A stretch of DNA of 64,000 nucleotides from an uncultured Latescibacterota bacterium (GTDB lineage: Bacteria > Latescibacterota > UBA2968): the NCBI GenBank assembly GCA_958295785.1, contig OY282377.1, forward strand, positions 882,394-946,393, given 5' to 3'. The notes beneath the pieces are model-generated. The model made no database searches, was not told the origin of the DNA, and saw nothing but the letters and a program-made list of their open reading frames with translations. Both the position numbers and the translations under genes were made by a program. Of this stretch, positions 18,511 to 27,364 are shown one piece after another; the stretch's first letter is position 1; each line of letters begins with the position of its first letter.

Positions 18511-18598
18511 AAAAAACCCGGGGGCGAGACGCGCTCAACGCAGCCGGATTCGATGTGGAATCGTCTCTCCCCGGCTGTGTGAGTTGCCCGCTCCCGGG
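18511..18598 (-). ncRNA. long hairpin RNA candidate ending in a U run, downstream of rlmH
   Basis: On the minus strand the segment folds into one long interrupted hairpin: CCCGGG/CCCGGG (18593-18598 with 18517-18522), GGGC/GCCC, CAAC/GTTG, CCGGCTG/CAGCCGG (18571-18577 with 18541-18547) and an apical GATTC/GAATC. Six U follow the closing stem (A run 18511-18516). It may be an oversized intrinsic terminator of rlmH, about 80 bases after its stop, or a small RNA. An alternative GAGACG/CGTCTC pairing competes with the inner stem. No known RNA family is recognised. Confidence 0.5.
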
Positions 18599-18676
18599 CT
18601 GATTTTAAGCGGTCAGCAGTCAGCGGTCGGCTTTCCCTGCAATGGATCGGCGGGTCGCTGAATGTGGATCGCTTTT

Positions 18677-19147
18677 TTATTTGTGGTAGTTTTCACCTCT
18701 GATAATCGTGAAGGCGCGATAGAGTTGCTCCAGCAAGATAACGCGCGACAATTCGTGCGGAAAGGTCATGGGCGAAAGCGACAACCGCCAGTCTGCACGC
18801 GACAATACCCGAGGGGCAAGCCCAAAAGGGCCGCCAATGAGAAAGGCGATACGGCTTTGGCTTTGCACGCGCAAGTCGGTCAAGCTCTTGGCCAGGGTTT
18901 CGGAACTGCACAATTTGCCGGCGGGATCCAGGGCAACGACCACTGCATTTGGGCGCAATGCGCGCAAGAGGCGATGGCCTTCTTCTTCTTTTATTGCGGA
19001 CGCACGGGCGTTTTTACCGCTTCGCGCTTCGCGCACTTCAATTTCGTCATATACGGCGTAGTGTTTCAGCCGTTTGATGTAATTTTGCGCCGCGTCTCGA
19101 TAACAGGCATCTTTGATCTTGCCGACTGTGAACAGGGTGATTTGCAT
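18677..19147 (-). CDS. rlmH: 23S rRNA (pseudouridine-1915-N3)-methyltransferase RlmH
   Basis: 156 aa from the ATG at 19147, the family length (155-159). It is a SPOUT-fold methyltransferase that methylates the pseudouridine at 1915 in helix 69 of 23S rRNA. Recognisable are ALDPAGK, FLIGGPFGL (SAM-binding knot) and the C-terminal LSPMTFPHELSRVILLEQLY followed by AFTIIRGENYHK, nearly invariant in the family. It is divergent from the S55 peptidase gene across a 121-base promoter region. Confidence 0.95.
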   Translation of the reverse strand: MQITLFTVGKIKDACYRDAAQNYIKRLKHYAVYDEIEVREARSGKNARASAIKEEEGHRLLRALRPNAVVVALDPAGKLCSSETLAKSLTDLRVQSQSRIAFLIGGPFGLAPRVLSRADWRLSLSPMTFPHELSRVILLEQLYRAFTIIRGENYHK

Positions 19148-19187
19148 GTTTTTACGATACGCAGATTTAATGCGTTTTACAAGAAAC

Positions 19188-19216
19188 TTGTTCACGGCCC
19201 GAAAAATCGGTATAAT
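19188..19216 (+). promoter_or_regulatory. sigma70-type promoter for the S55-rib-nusB-secA gene run
   Basis: TTGTTC (19188-19193), a 17-base spacer and a consensus TATAAT (19211-19216). Transcription would start at about 19223, roughly 45 bases before the S55 peptidase ATG. Nine genes follow with overlaps or short gaps, so this may drive the whole run. Confidence 0.65.
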
Positions 19217-19268
19217 AACACGTACAAAAACGCACTCACCACCCCCATTTTACGCGGAAATTGAACGC

Positions 19269-21041
19269 ATGCTTTCCCGGCTTTTGATATTGTCGATCAT
19301 TTTCACGCTGTGCGGATCGAGCCGCGCCGAGTTGTATATGCCGGTAGAGGATATCCAGCGCGGCATGAAAGGCGTTGGGCGCACGGTCTTTCAAGGCACG
19401 CGCATCGACACCTTTGGCGTTGAGGTTTTGGGGGTTTTACGCAATGTGTTTGGCCCCAAAAGCGATATGATTCTCGCTCGGCTGTCCGGCGGGCCTTTGG
19501 CGCGAACCGGGGTCATTGCCGGCATGAGTGGCAGCCCGGTGTATATCGAGGGGAAATTGGTCGGCGCAGTGGGTTATAGCATTGGGGCGTTTGCCGAAGA
19601 GCCAATAGCGGGCATCACGCCAATTGGCGAGATGATGACAGTGCTCCAGCGTGCGTCTGTGGATACCCTATCGCGTGCAACTTATGGATCTGCGCCGTGG
19701 GATAGACAAATCGCCGGCGTGCGCGGAGGGGTGCTAAAACCCGTGACCATACCGCTGATGCTTTCGGGATTTGCCCCTCAAATCGCAGAGGAATTTCACG
19801 CCGAGTTGGCAAAATACGGTTTGTTGCCCGTGCAGGGCGGCGGTGGGACGGATCCCTCCTCGGCTGCGGGGGCATTTGAACCGGGCGCGCCTTTGGGCGT
19901 GCAACTGGTTCGGGGCGACCTCAGCATCACGGGCATTGGCACGTTGACCCACCGCGTGGGCAACCGCGTGGTCGGGTTTGGGCATCCCATGCTGTTTGGC
20001 GGGCGCACGGCAATGGCAATGACGGGCGCGTTTATCCACGAGGTGGTCTCCAGCCAGTTGCTGTCCTTTAAGCTGGGCACGGCCTCTCGGCCTCTCGGTG
20101 TGATTGTGCAAGACCGCGCGCCGGGCATTGCCGGGGTGGTCGGGTCTGAAGCGGAAATGATGCCCGTGCGGATCTCTATCACCTCGCCCGGTCACAACGC
20201 TGCGTTTAATATGGAGATCTTTCGCCACCGCGAACTGGGGCCTTTGTTGGTGCGGATGGCCGTGGCAACCGCCCTTATCTCTGCGGAAAAACTGACCGGC
20301 GAAACCACGGTTGTCGGGCAGTTGACATTGCACATGCCCCTGCGCGACCGCGTGGTGATCAAAAACAAATACGCGGGCGTGCAGGGGCTTGGGCTGGCGG
20401 TGCTGGGGTTGACGCAACCCCTGGCGCAGGTGATTCAAAATCCCTTTGTCGAAGCCAATATCGACTCGGCGGTGTTTCAGTTATCGGTTGAGGAACGCAC
20501 CCAAAGCGCGCGCATTGAGGGGTTGAGATTGGATCGCTCGCACTACGATCCGGGCGATACCGTGCGGGCTTCTGTCGCGCTGGCGCCGTTATTGGGCGAG
20601 CGCGAGGTTGTAGAGATCGTCTTGCCGATTCCCGAGTTTATGCTGCCAGGGCGTTTGATGTTGCAAGTTGTGAACGAGCGCGCGCAGCGGTTGCAAGACG
20701 TGAAAAGTACATCTTACCAACCCAAAACACTGGATGAACTGATCAATTTGATCAAAAAACCGGGGCGCAATGACGCGCTCGTCGCGCGCTTTGTGGCGTC
20801 GCGGCCCGGTGTGACAATGGGCGGACGCGCCATTGCGGGATTGCCCGCGTCGGTTATGTCTGCCCTGTCCTTGGCGCGCGGTTCAGAGGTCGTGCAAAAG
20901 TCTCAGCAGTCGGTCTATGGTCAAACCCGCTTGATGACGGACTATGTTTTGACTGGAAGCCAGATGGCGATTTTGGATGTGGGCAAAGATGGCGGTGCCA
21001 TTTTTTTGGACGGGAGAGGTTCGGGTGAACAAAAGCGATAA
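19269..21041 (+). CDS. SpoIVB-type peptidase S55 domain protein, secreted
   Basis: 590 aa from the ATG at 19269, chosen because it opens a signal peptide (MLSRLLILSIIFTLCGSSRA). The mature N-terminus (MPVEDIQRGMKGVGRTVFQG) and GVIAGMSGSPVYIEGKLVGA match peptidase family S55; by analogy the nucleophile is Ser87 in GMSGSP, and the His-containing RVVGFGHPM segment is also typical. Outside spore-formers such proteins are common in Planctomycetes, Acidobacteria and related phyla, with unknown substrates. No PDZ domain is obvious. The next gene begins near its stop, so the two are likely co-expressed. Confidence 0.85.
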   Translation: MLSRLLILSIIFTLCGSSRAELYMPVEDIQRGMKGVGRTVFQGTRIDTFGVEVLGVLRNVFGPKSDMILARLSGGPLARTGVIAGMSGSPVYIEGKLVGAVGYSIGAFAEEPIAGITPIGEMMTVLQRASVDTLSRATYGSAPWDRQIAGVRGGVLKPVTIPLMLSGFAPQIAEEFHAELAKYGLLPVQGGGGTDPSSAAGAFEPGAPLGVQLVRGDLSITGIGTLTHRVGNRVVGFGHPMLFGGRTAMAMTGAFIHEVVSSQLLSFKLGTASRPLGVIVQDRAPGIAGVVGSEAEMMPVRISITSPGHNAAFNMEIFRHRELGPLLVRMAVATALISAEKLTGETTVVGQLTLHMPLRDRVVIKNKYAGVQGLGLAVLGLTQPLAQVIQNPFVEANIDSAVFQLSVEERTQSARIEGLRLDRSHYDPGDTVRASVALAPLLGEREVVEIVLPIPEFMLPGRLMLQVVNERAQRLQDVKSTSYQPKTLDELINLIKKPGRNDALVARFVASRPGVTMGGRAIAGLPASVMSALSLARGSEVVQKSQQSVYGQTRLMTDYVLTGSQMAILDVGKDGGAIFLDGRGSGEQKR

Positions 21042-21099
21042 CAGGCTGACGAACAGCATTTCAGCACATGCGCGGAATGACCGCCTTGTAGGAGGCGTG

Positions 21100-23085
21100 A
21101 TGATTCTGCTACTTTCTCTATTTCTCGCAACAATGGCCGAGGCCGTGTCGCCCCATATTTGGCGAGAGGATTCACAGGCGGCTTTCCAAAAAGGAGAGCC
21201 CAACGGGGTGTCGCTCACGCACGAGGGCGCGGTCACGCTGGCACCGGCCCACAAACGGGTCGCAGATACGGGTGAAGATTTTGTGTGGGCACTATCTGTG
21301 GGGGCGGATAAAACCCTGTATATCGGCACCGGCAATGAAGGGCGCGTTTACGCGCTCAAACCCGGCGGCGAACAAGCGGAACTGTTATTCGATTCCCCCG
21401 AGGTTCACATTTTCAGCCTCGCTGTCGGTTCAGATGGCGCGGTCTATGCGGGCACATCGCCGGGCGGGCTGATTTATCGCATCGCCTCTGGCAAAGACCC
21501 CACTGAATTTTGCCGGACAGGTGATCGCCATGTGTTTGCATTGGTCGCACGTCCGGGCGGTGGATTATACGCGGGCACAGGGGGCGACCGAGGGCGCGTG
21601 TTGAACATTGACCATCGGGGGCAGGCCACTGCGCTATACGCGAGCAAAGACCCCAATGTGGTATCGCTCGCGCTGGGCGCGTCTGGCGAGGTGTATGCCG
21701 GCACAGATAACAGCGGACTGGTGTATCGAGTCCGCGAAAAAGGCGGCGCAGATGTGCTTTACGATGCCAGCGAGAAAGAGATTCATTCCCTCGGCGTGGG
21801 CCCCGACGGCACAATTTACGCGACTGCGATGGCGCGAAGCGGTCGGCCCGAGGCCAATGGTCGAGAAAAAAAAGGCGCGGAGCAACAGGGCGCGACCCTG
21901 TACGCGATTCGGCCTTCGGGTTTGGCAACGCCGCTTTGGAAAACCGATGACCCGATGTTGTTGGATGCCGTGGTGGATGCCAATGGCGCGGTGAACGTGG
22001 CGACGGGAAAACGCGGGCATGTGTATCGGGTCTGGCCCGATGGCAAAGCCACCCTGCTCGCGGTCCTCAAAGATGTCAATCCCTGGGTTATGATTGGCAA
22101 AAACGCATTGTGGATTGGGTGCAGCGGGTCCGGCGAGATTTACCGCCTAAAAAACGGGTTTGTCAAAGAGGGACAACTCGTGTCTGAACCCCGCGATTTT
22201 GGGCAGGTGTCGCACTGGGGCCGCGTGTGGTGGCAAAACGACGCGCCGCCGAAAACCTCGGTCGCGGTTCAAACCAGATCGGGCAACAGCGCAGAACCCG
22301 ACGATACGTGGAGCGCGTGGTCAGAGCCGATGACCACATCGGGCGAACCCATTGCCAGCCGCGCGGGGCGGTTTTTGCAATACCGGTTGATTTTGAAAAC
22401 GCAATCGGAAAATGCCACGCCTCGGCTGCGCGCCATCAAATTCGCGGGCTTGCAAGACAATGTTCCGCCCAGAATACTGCATATCAATGCCGCGGCGGCC
22501 CTGTTTGACGACGAGGGCGAAAACAGCGTCAATATGGGAAAAGGCGTGTGGAAAGTCGATTGGATTGCCGGCGATGACAACGGCGATGCTTTGATTTACG
22601 CGCTGTATTTCAGAAGTATTGGCGAATCCCACTGGCGGCTGTTGGAAGACGAGTTGCAAACATCGCACTTTTTTTGGCAGACCGAAGCCGTGCCCGATGG
22701 GAGGGTTGAAGTGAAGGTCGTCGCATCGGACCGGTTGGACAATCCCGCCGAACAGGCATTGACAGCGCAGGCGGTCAGCGTGCCCTTTGACATCGATAAT
22801 TCGGCCCCCACCGTGCAGTTGCGCGAGGTCTCGCAAGTTGGCAAAAACGCGACCGTCACCGGTTCGATTGCAGACGTTGCGACTGCGATTCGCAAGGCCG
22901 CGTATTCGCTCAATTCAGACGATTGGCAAGTGGTTTTTCCAGCGGATCAAATTTTTGACTCGCCGACAGAGACCCTGAATTTTTCCATTCGGAATTTGAA
23001 ACCCGGGTCTTATACGCTCGTTGTAAAAGCCGAAGATGCACTGGGCAATGTGGGGGTTGGAAAAACCGTTTTTGAGGTGAAATAG
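21100..23085 (+). CDS. secreted beta-propeller protein with C-terminal Ig-like region
   Basis: 661 aa from the ATG at 21100, which has a near-perfect TAGGAGGCGTG Shine-Dalgarno and opens a signal peptide (MILLLSLFLATMAEA). A GTG at 21025 is an alternative with a weaker site. About seven repeats of the form LxVGxDGxVYAGTxxxGxVYR fill residues 45-330, a propeller of the WD/PQQ/NHL-like kind. The rest is beta-rich, with Ig-like segments (VPPRILHINA, NSAPTVQLREV). It is probably an exported binding or scaffold protein, and its partner may be the S55 peptidase. Function not known. Confidence 0.75.
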   Translation: MILLLSLFLATMAEAVSPHIWREDSQAAFQKGEPNGVSLTHEGAVTLAPAHKRVADTGEDFVWALSVGADKTLYIGTGNEGRVYALKPGGEQAELLFDSPEVHIFSLAVGSDGAVYAGTSPGGLIYRIASGKDPTEFCRTGDRHVFALVARPGGGLYAGTGGDRGRVLNIDHRGQATALYASKDPNVVSLALGASGEVYAGTDNSGLVYRVREKGGADVLYDASEKEIHSLGVGPDGTIYATAMARSGRPEANGREKKGAEQQGATLYAIRPSGLATPLWKTDDPMLLDAVVDANGAVNVATGKRGHVYRVWPDGKATLLAVLKDVNPWVMIGKNALWIGCSGSGEIYRLKNGFVKEGQLVSEPRDFGQVSHWGRVWWQNDAPPKTSVAVQTRSGNSAEPDDTWSAWSEPMTTSGEPIASRAGRFLQYRLILKTQSENATPRLRAIKFAGLQDNVPPRILHINAAAALFDDEGENSVNMGKGVWKVDWIAGDDNGDALIYALYFRSIGESHWRLLEDELQTSHFFWQTEAVPDGRVEVKVVASDRLDNPAEQALTAQAVSVPFDIDNSAPTVQLREVSQVGKNATVTGSIADVATAIRKAAYSLNSDDWQVVFPADQIFDSPTETLNFSIRNLKPGSYTLVVKAEDALGNVGVGKTVFEVK

Positions 23086-23087
23086 CG

Positions 23088-23780
23088 GTGAGCGGGCGCG
23101 AAGCCGAAATTGCGTATCGATTGACGGGATTGCCTTTTGTCACCTTAAAACTGGCGCAAACGCTGGATGGCAATATCGCCACCTGCAAAGGCGATTCAAA
23201 GTGGATCACATCCAAAGAATCGCGGGTGCATGGGCATCAACTGCGCGCAGAGGCAGACGCGATTCTGGTCGGGCGCGGCACTGTAATGGCCGATGACCCC
23301 GAGTTGTCCGTGCGATATGTCAAGGGATGCAGCCCGACAAAGATCGTTTTGGACACGCGGTTGACCATCCCATTGACCGCGAAAATTTTTGGCGGCGCGG
23401 CACTAATTTTGGTAGCCTCAGAAGGCGCGTGCAAAGAGCGGGTACAGGCGCGAGAAAACAGAGGCGCGGAGGTCTGGCAGTTGCCAGCGGGTCAAGTAAA
23501 TTTGAAGATGGTCTTGCAAAGGGCCGTGCGGGCCGGGTTGCGCCGGGTTTTGATCGAAGGCGGCAGTCGCGTTGCGGCATCGGCATTGCGCCTGGGATTG
23601 GTCGATCAATTGGCCGTGTTTGTGGCCCCCAAAATTTTGGGCGCGGGATTGCGGTCTATCGGGCACTTGGGCATTGATTCGATAGGCGATGCAATCGCGC
23701 TGGAAGAGGTGAAAGTCGAATCTATCGGCGATGATTTTCTGTTCACTGCGCGGGTAAAGTCATCATGTTCACGGGTATAG
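23088..23780 (+). CDS. 5-amino-6-(5-phosphoribosylamino)uracil reductase (RibD C-terminal domain only)
   Basis: 230 aa from a GTG two bases after the propeller stop. It matches the RibD_C/DHFR-like reductase domain: FVTLKLAQTLDGNIAT at the N-terminus, AILVGRGTVMADDPELSVR, and LIEGGSRVAASAL near residue 158. It uses NADPH to reduce the ribose of the pyrimidine intermediate in riboflavin synthesis. The N-terminal zinc deaminase domain of bifunctional RibD is absent, and no deaminase gene is in the window, so that step must be encoded elsewhere. It overlaps ribE by 16 bases. Confidence 0.9.
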   Translation: MSGREAEIAYRLTGLPFVTLKLAQTLDGNIATCKGDSKWITSKESRVHGHQLRAEADAILVGRGTVMADDPELSVRYVKGCSPTKIVLDTRLTIPLTAKIFGGAALILVASEGACKERVQARENRGAEVWQLPAGQVNLKMVLQRAVRAGLRRVLIEGGSRVAASALRLGLVDQLAVFVAPKILGAGLRSIGHLGIDSIGDAIALEEVKVESIGDDFLFTARVKSSCSRV

Positions 23781-24433
23781 TAGAAGAAGTGGGAACGATT
23801 CGGCGCGTTGAAGCGCGTGCGGGGTATCGGCGCACGACAATTGCCGCGCAACAGGTGCTCGGTGGCATAAAGACGGGCGACAGCATTGCCATTGACGGCG
23901 CGTGTCACACGGTTGTGCAGTTCGATGCGCGCACCTTTGCGGTCGAGTCGGTGGCGGAAACCCTGCGGCGAACCACATTGGGCGATAGCCGCATGGGCAG
24001 TCGCGTCAATCTGGAGCGATCCTTGAAACTCGGCGACCGCCTCGACGGGCATCTCGTCGCCGGGCATGTCGATGGGGTTGGTCGCGTGAAGCGCCGCGTG
24101 GAATCCGCGGCTCAGGTCGCGTTTGAATTTGAAGTGCCGCGCGATTTGGCCCCCTATATCGCCGAGAAAGGCTCGGTCGCGGTTGACGGAATCAGCCTGA
24201 CCGTGGTTTCCGTTACAGCGTGTACCTTTTCTATCGCGGCAATCCCGCACACGCTGGCTGTTACGACATTGTCGGAGAAATATCCGGGCGATAGGGTCAA
24301 TCTCGAAGTGGATATGATCGCGCGCTATTTGGAGCGGTTGGTGCAGGTAAAGGGCAGGCCGTATAGACGTTTGGAAGCCCCACTCACAGAAGGGTGCGTC
24401 CAGTCGATGATGCGCGACCCGTCATTTACATGA
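23765..24433 (+). CDS. ribE: riboflavin synthase alpha chain
   Basis: 222 aa. Two tandem lumazine-binding repeats are visible: the N-terminal [16 protein letters not shown] with [12 protein letters not shown], and the second with GHVDGVGRV and [15 protein letters not shown]. It dismutates two 6,7-dimethyl-8-ribityllumazine molecules into riboflavin and the pyrimidine substrate. The ATG lies inside the end of the reductase gene, and ribBA starts 9 bases after its stop. A C-terminal tail of about 25 residues extends past the second repeat. Confidence 0.95.
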   Translation: MFTGIVEEVGTIRRVEARAGYRRTTIAAQQVLGGIKTGDSIAIDGACHTVVQFDARTFAVESVAETLRRTTLGDSRMGSRVNLERSLKLGDRLDGHLVAGHVDGVGRVKRRVESAAQVAFEFEVPRDLAPYIAEKGSVAVDGISLTVVSVTACTFSIAAIPHTLAVTTLSEKYPGDRVNLEVDMIARYLERLVQVKGRPYRRLEAPLTEGCVQSMMRDPSFT

Positions 24434-24442
24434 GAAAGATGT

Positions 24443-25696
24443 ATGGGCAAAAGAGTCGCAAAAATTGAAAACGCGCTCGAAGATATTCGCGCGGGCAAAA
24501 TCGTCATTGTGGTCGATGACGAAGACCGGGAAAACGAAGGCGATTTCATTATGGCGGCGGAAAAGGCGACCGCCCAAGCCATCAATTTTATGGCGCGCTA
24601 TGGGCGTGGGTTGATCTGCTTGCCCGCAACGCCCGACCGCCTCAAAGATCTCGACTTGGATATGATGGTCAATACCAACACCGCGCTACACGGCACCCCG
24701 TTCACCGTGAGCATCGACGCGCTCTACGGCGTGAGCACGGGCATTTCGGCACAGGATCGCGCGGAAACCATTCGGCAATTTGTCGATCCCCAATCGCGGC
24801 CCGAAAGTTTTGGTCGCCCCGGTCACATCTTTCCATTGCGCGCCATGCCCGGTGGGGTTTTGCGCCGCGCGGGGCACACCGAAGCAGCGGTCGATCTCGC
24901 ACGGCTGGCTGGCCTATCTCCCGTCGGCGTGTTGTGCGAAATACTAAATGAAGACGGCACCATGGCCCGCTTGCCGCAACTTTTGGAATTTGCCGCGCAA
25001 TTCGATTTGAACGTGGTGACGATTCACGACTTGATCGCCTATCGCCGCCGTTCCGAAAAACTCGTGCGCTGTGTGGAGCAAGTGGATTTGCCCACGCGAT
25101 TCGGCGCGTTTCAGTTGCACCTCTACGAAAGCGATGTAGATGACCGGGAGCATGTGGCATTGGTCAAGGGCGATCTCTCTAACGGCACGCCCGTGTTGGT
25201 GCGGATGCACTCGGAGTGTTTGACCGGCGATGCCTTGGGGTCATTGCGCTGCGATTGCGAGAAGAATTTGCACTCGGCCCTCGAGATGATTGAAGACGCA
25301 GGCCGCGGCGCGTTGGTGTACATGCGACAGGAAGGCCGGGGAATCGGGTTGCGGGCAAAATTGCACGCCTACAAATTGCAGGAAGATGGCTACGATACCG
25401 TGGAGGCCAATTTGAAACTCGGGTTTAAAATGGACGAACGCGATTATGGCATTGGCGCGCAAATTTTGTCGGATTTGGGGATCCGCAAGGTCAAACTCAT
25501 CACCAACAACCCATCGAAGCGCGTGGGGTTAGAGGCTTATGGAATCGAGATCGTGGATCGCGTTCCGGTCGCCATTCAGGTCAACAGGTGGAATTTGACC
25601 TACATGCGAACCAAACGGGAAAAAATGGGACATCTGTTTCGAGAAGGCGATCTGCAAGTGCGCGAGGAAGGAGACCGCGATGCCCAAAATTTATGA
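24443..25696 (+). CDS. ribBA: bifunctional 3,4-dihydroxy-2-butanone-4-phosphate synthase / GTP cyclohydrolase II
   Basis: 417 aa. The N-terminal RibB half has the acidic metal-binding [12 protein letters not shown] and [14 protein letters not shown]; the C-terminal RibA half has the zinc site ([17 protein letters not shown]), the catalytic RQEGRGIGL and [15 protein letters not shown]. The protein thus supplies both branch precursors of riboflavin. It overlaps ribH by 17 bases. No catalytic residue looks replaced. Confidence 0.97.
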   Translation: MGKRVAKIENALEDIRAGKIVIVVDDEDRENEGDFIMAAEKATAQAINFMARYGRGLICLPATPDRLKDLDLDMMVNTNTALHGTPFTVSIDALYGVSTGISAQDRAETIRQFVDPQSRPESFGRPGHIFPLRAMPGGVLRRAGHTEAAVDLARLAGLSPVGVLCEILNEDGTMARLPQLLEFAAQFDLNVVTIHDLIAYRRRSEKLVRCVEQVDLPTRFGAFQLHLYESDVDDREHVALVKGDLSNGTPVLVRMHSECLTGDALGSLRCDCEKNLHSALEMIEDAGRGALVYMRQEGRGIGLRAKLHAYKLQEDGYDTVEANLKLGFKMDERDYGIGAQILSDLGIRKVKLITNNPSKRVGLEAYGIEIVDRVPVAIQVNRWNLTYMRTKREKMGHLFREGDLQVREEGDRDAQNL

Positions 25697-26153
25697 GGGA
25701 CAATTGTCCGCCCAAGGCAAGCGATTCGGCATTGTGGTGGGCCGGTTCAATGCGTTTATCGGCAAGGAATTGCTCGGCGGCGCGCTCGACTGCATTGCGC
25801 GACACGGCGGCGATACAGACGCCGTGGAGGTGGTGTGGGTGCCGGGCAGTTTTGAAATTCCGATGATGGCGCGCAAGATGGCGCGAAGCGGTCGGTATGA
25901 CGCACTGATTTGCTTGGGCACTGTGATCAGGGGTAGCACGCCGCATTTTGACTACGTGTGCAGCGAAGCCGCAAAAGGCGTGGCGGCTGTGGGATGCGAA
26001 ACCGGCGTGCCCGCGATGTTTGGAATTTTGACCACCGATACCATTGAACAGGCCATAGAGCGGGCCGGCACAAAAGCCGGCAACAAGGGTTGGGAAGCCG
26101 CCTTAGGCGCGATTGAAATGGTCAATGTCGCCGCTACATGGGAGGAAGGGTAA
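25680..26153 (+). CDS. ribH: 6,7-dimethyl-8-ribityllumazine synthase
   Basis: 157 aa. Typical motifs: [41 protein letters not shown] and FGILTTDT. It condenses the butanone phosphate from RibB with the ribityl-pyrimidine. The start ATG follows an AGGAAGGAGA-like site inside ribBA, and the stop TAA shares a base with the nusB ATG (TAATG). Confidence 0.97.
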   Translation: MPKIYEGQLSAQGKRFGIVVGRFNAFIGKELLGGALDCIARHGGDTDAVEVVWVPGSFEIPMMARKMARSGRYDALICLGTVIRGSTPHFDYVCSEAAKGVAAVGCETGVPAMFGILTTDTIEQAIERAGTKAGNKGWEAALGAIEMVNVAATWEEG

Positions 26154-26584
26154 TGATCAAATCCCGGCGCAAAGCGCGTCAGGCGGCCTTGCAGGCATTG
26201 TATTGGACCGCGAGTTCTGGCGATTCCGTGCGGCAGACCGCGCATACCATGTGCATCCGCACGCGCCTTTCGGCCTCGTCTTCGGATTTTGCGATGAATT
26301 TGGCCGAAACAGCCTGGGCACATCGCGAGGAACTCGACGCATCTATCGCGCCCGTATTGGAAAATTGGTCGTTGGATCGGGTCTCGCGCATCGACCATAT
26401 CGTGCTTTGGATCGCCCTTGCGGAAATGCGCTATTTCGAAGATATTCCCTACAAAGTCTCCATTGACGAGGCCATCGAACTCGCCAAGCAATTTAGCGAA
26501 GCCAAAGCGGCCGGCTTTATCAATGGCATTTTGGACGCCCTGTCCAAAGAGCATCTCATGCCCGCGGAACAAGCCAATGGATAG
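26153..26584 (+). CDS. nusB: transcription antitermination protein NusB
   Basis: 143 aa from the ATG at 26153, with GGAGGAAGGG upstream. An N-terminal RRKARQAALQALYW helix and the C-terminal SIDEAIELAKQFSEAKAAGF signature identify NusB, which binds boxA RNA with NusE in rRNA antitermination. The ribH-nusB neighbourhood is widely conserved. It overlaps the phosphoesterase gene by 8 bases. Confidence 0.95.
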   Translation: MIKSRRKARQAALQALYWTASSGDSVRQTAHTMCIRTRLSASSSDFAMNLAETAWAHREELDASIAPVLENWSLDRVSRIDHIVLWIALAEMRYFEDIPYKVSIDEAIELAKQFSEAKAAGFINGILDALSKEHLMPAEQANG

Positions 26585-27311
26585 TTTTGGACGCATCGCG
26601 ATTTTTTCAGATGTACACGGAAACTTAGAGGCCCTGCAAACCGTGCAAAAAAAAATCGCAGAAGCGAATGTGGATCGGATGATTTGTTTGGGCGATACGG
26701 TCGGCTACGGAGCAGACCCCAACACCTGCCTCGAGGGCGTGCGCGCCGCGTCTGACTTTGTCTTGGCGGGCAATCACGATTGGGCGGTCGTCGGCTTGGA
26801 GGATCTGGCGTATTTCAATCCGATTGCGCGAGAGGCTGTCGAGTGGACTGCGCGGGTGATAAGCGAGGAAAACGCCGCGTTGTTGCGCGCTTACAAACCC
26901 ACTCGAGAGGAAGGCGGTTGCTGTTATGCCCACGCCACGCCCCTCAATCCCGCTGAGTGGGGCTATTTGTTCGATCCGGACGAAGGCTCTTACGCGCTGG
27001 CGTACACGAATTTTGCGATGTGTTTTGTCGGGCATTCCCACCGCGCCTTTGTGTGTTCGGCGTCTCGAAAAACCACGCTGCTGCGCGAGGGAAGCGTGCG
27101 GTTGGCCGATGACGACCGCTACCTCGTCAATGTGGGCAGCGTGGGGCAACCCCGCGATGGCGATGCGCGGGCGGCCTTTGCCGTGTGGGACAGGGAAAAA
27201 GGGAACATTGAGTTGCACCGCGTGTCTTACGATGTGGCGGCGGCACAAGCCAAAATTTTGGCCGCGGGCCTTCCGCCCATTTTGGCCGAGCGCATTGAGG
27301 TGGGGATGTGA
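26577..27311 (+). CDS. metallophosphoesterase (YfcE/MJ0936-like calcineurin fold)
   Basis: 244 aa from the ATG at 26577, overlapping nusB. The dinuclear metal motifs are in order: IFSDVHGN, GDTVGYG, AGNHDWA, CYAHATP and FVGHSHR. Members of this Metallophos_2 family hydrolyse phosphodiesters of mostly unknown identity. Translational coupling to nusB suggests steady expression with the rib-nusB-secA run. The in-frame region upstream of the chosen start is the nusB shadow. Confidence 0.88.
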   Translation: MDSFGRIAIFSDVHGNLEALQTVQKKIAEANVDRMICLGDTVGYGADPNTCLEGVRAASDFVLAGNHDWAVVGLEDLAYFNPIAREAVEWTARVISEENAALLRAYKPTREEGGCCYAHATPLNPAEWGYLFDPDEGSYALAYTNFAMCFVGHSHRAFVCSASRKTTLLREGSVRLADDDRYLVNVGSVGQPRDGDARAAFAVWDREKGNIELHRVSYDVAAAQAKILAAGLPPILAERIEVGM

Positions 27312-27364
27312 GGGAGTCGTCAGTCCACCCTGCCCCTAAACCAATCCCATCAGGATGAACAGCG

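Noticed and set aside
18517-18598. tRNA-like fold
   Set aside because: A GATTC/GAATC arm suggests a T-arm at first, but there is no acceptor, anticodon or D-arm arrangement and the outer stem is CCCGGG/CCCGGG.
23030-23100. FMN riboswitch before the riboflavin genes
   Set aside because: Only two bases separate the propeller stop and the reductase start, and no RFN-type sequence is seen upstream.
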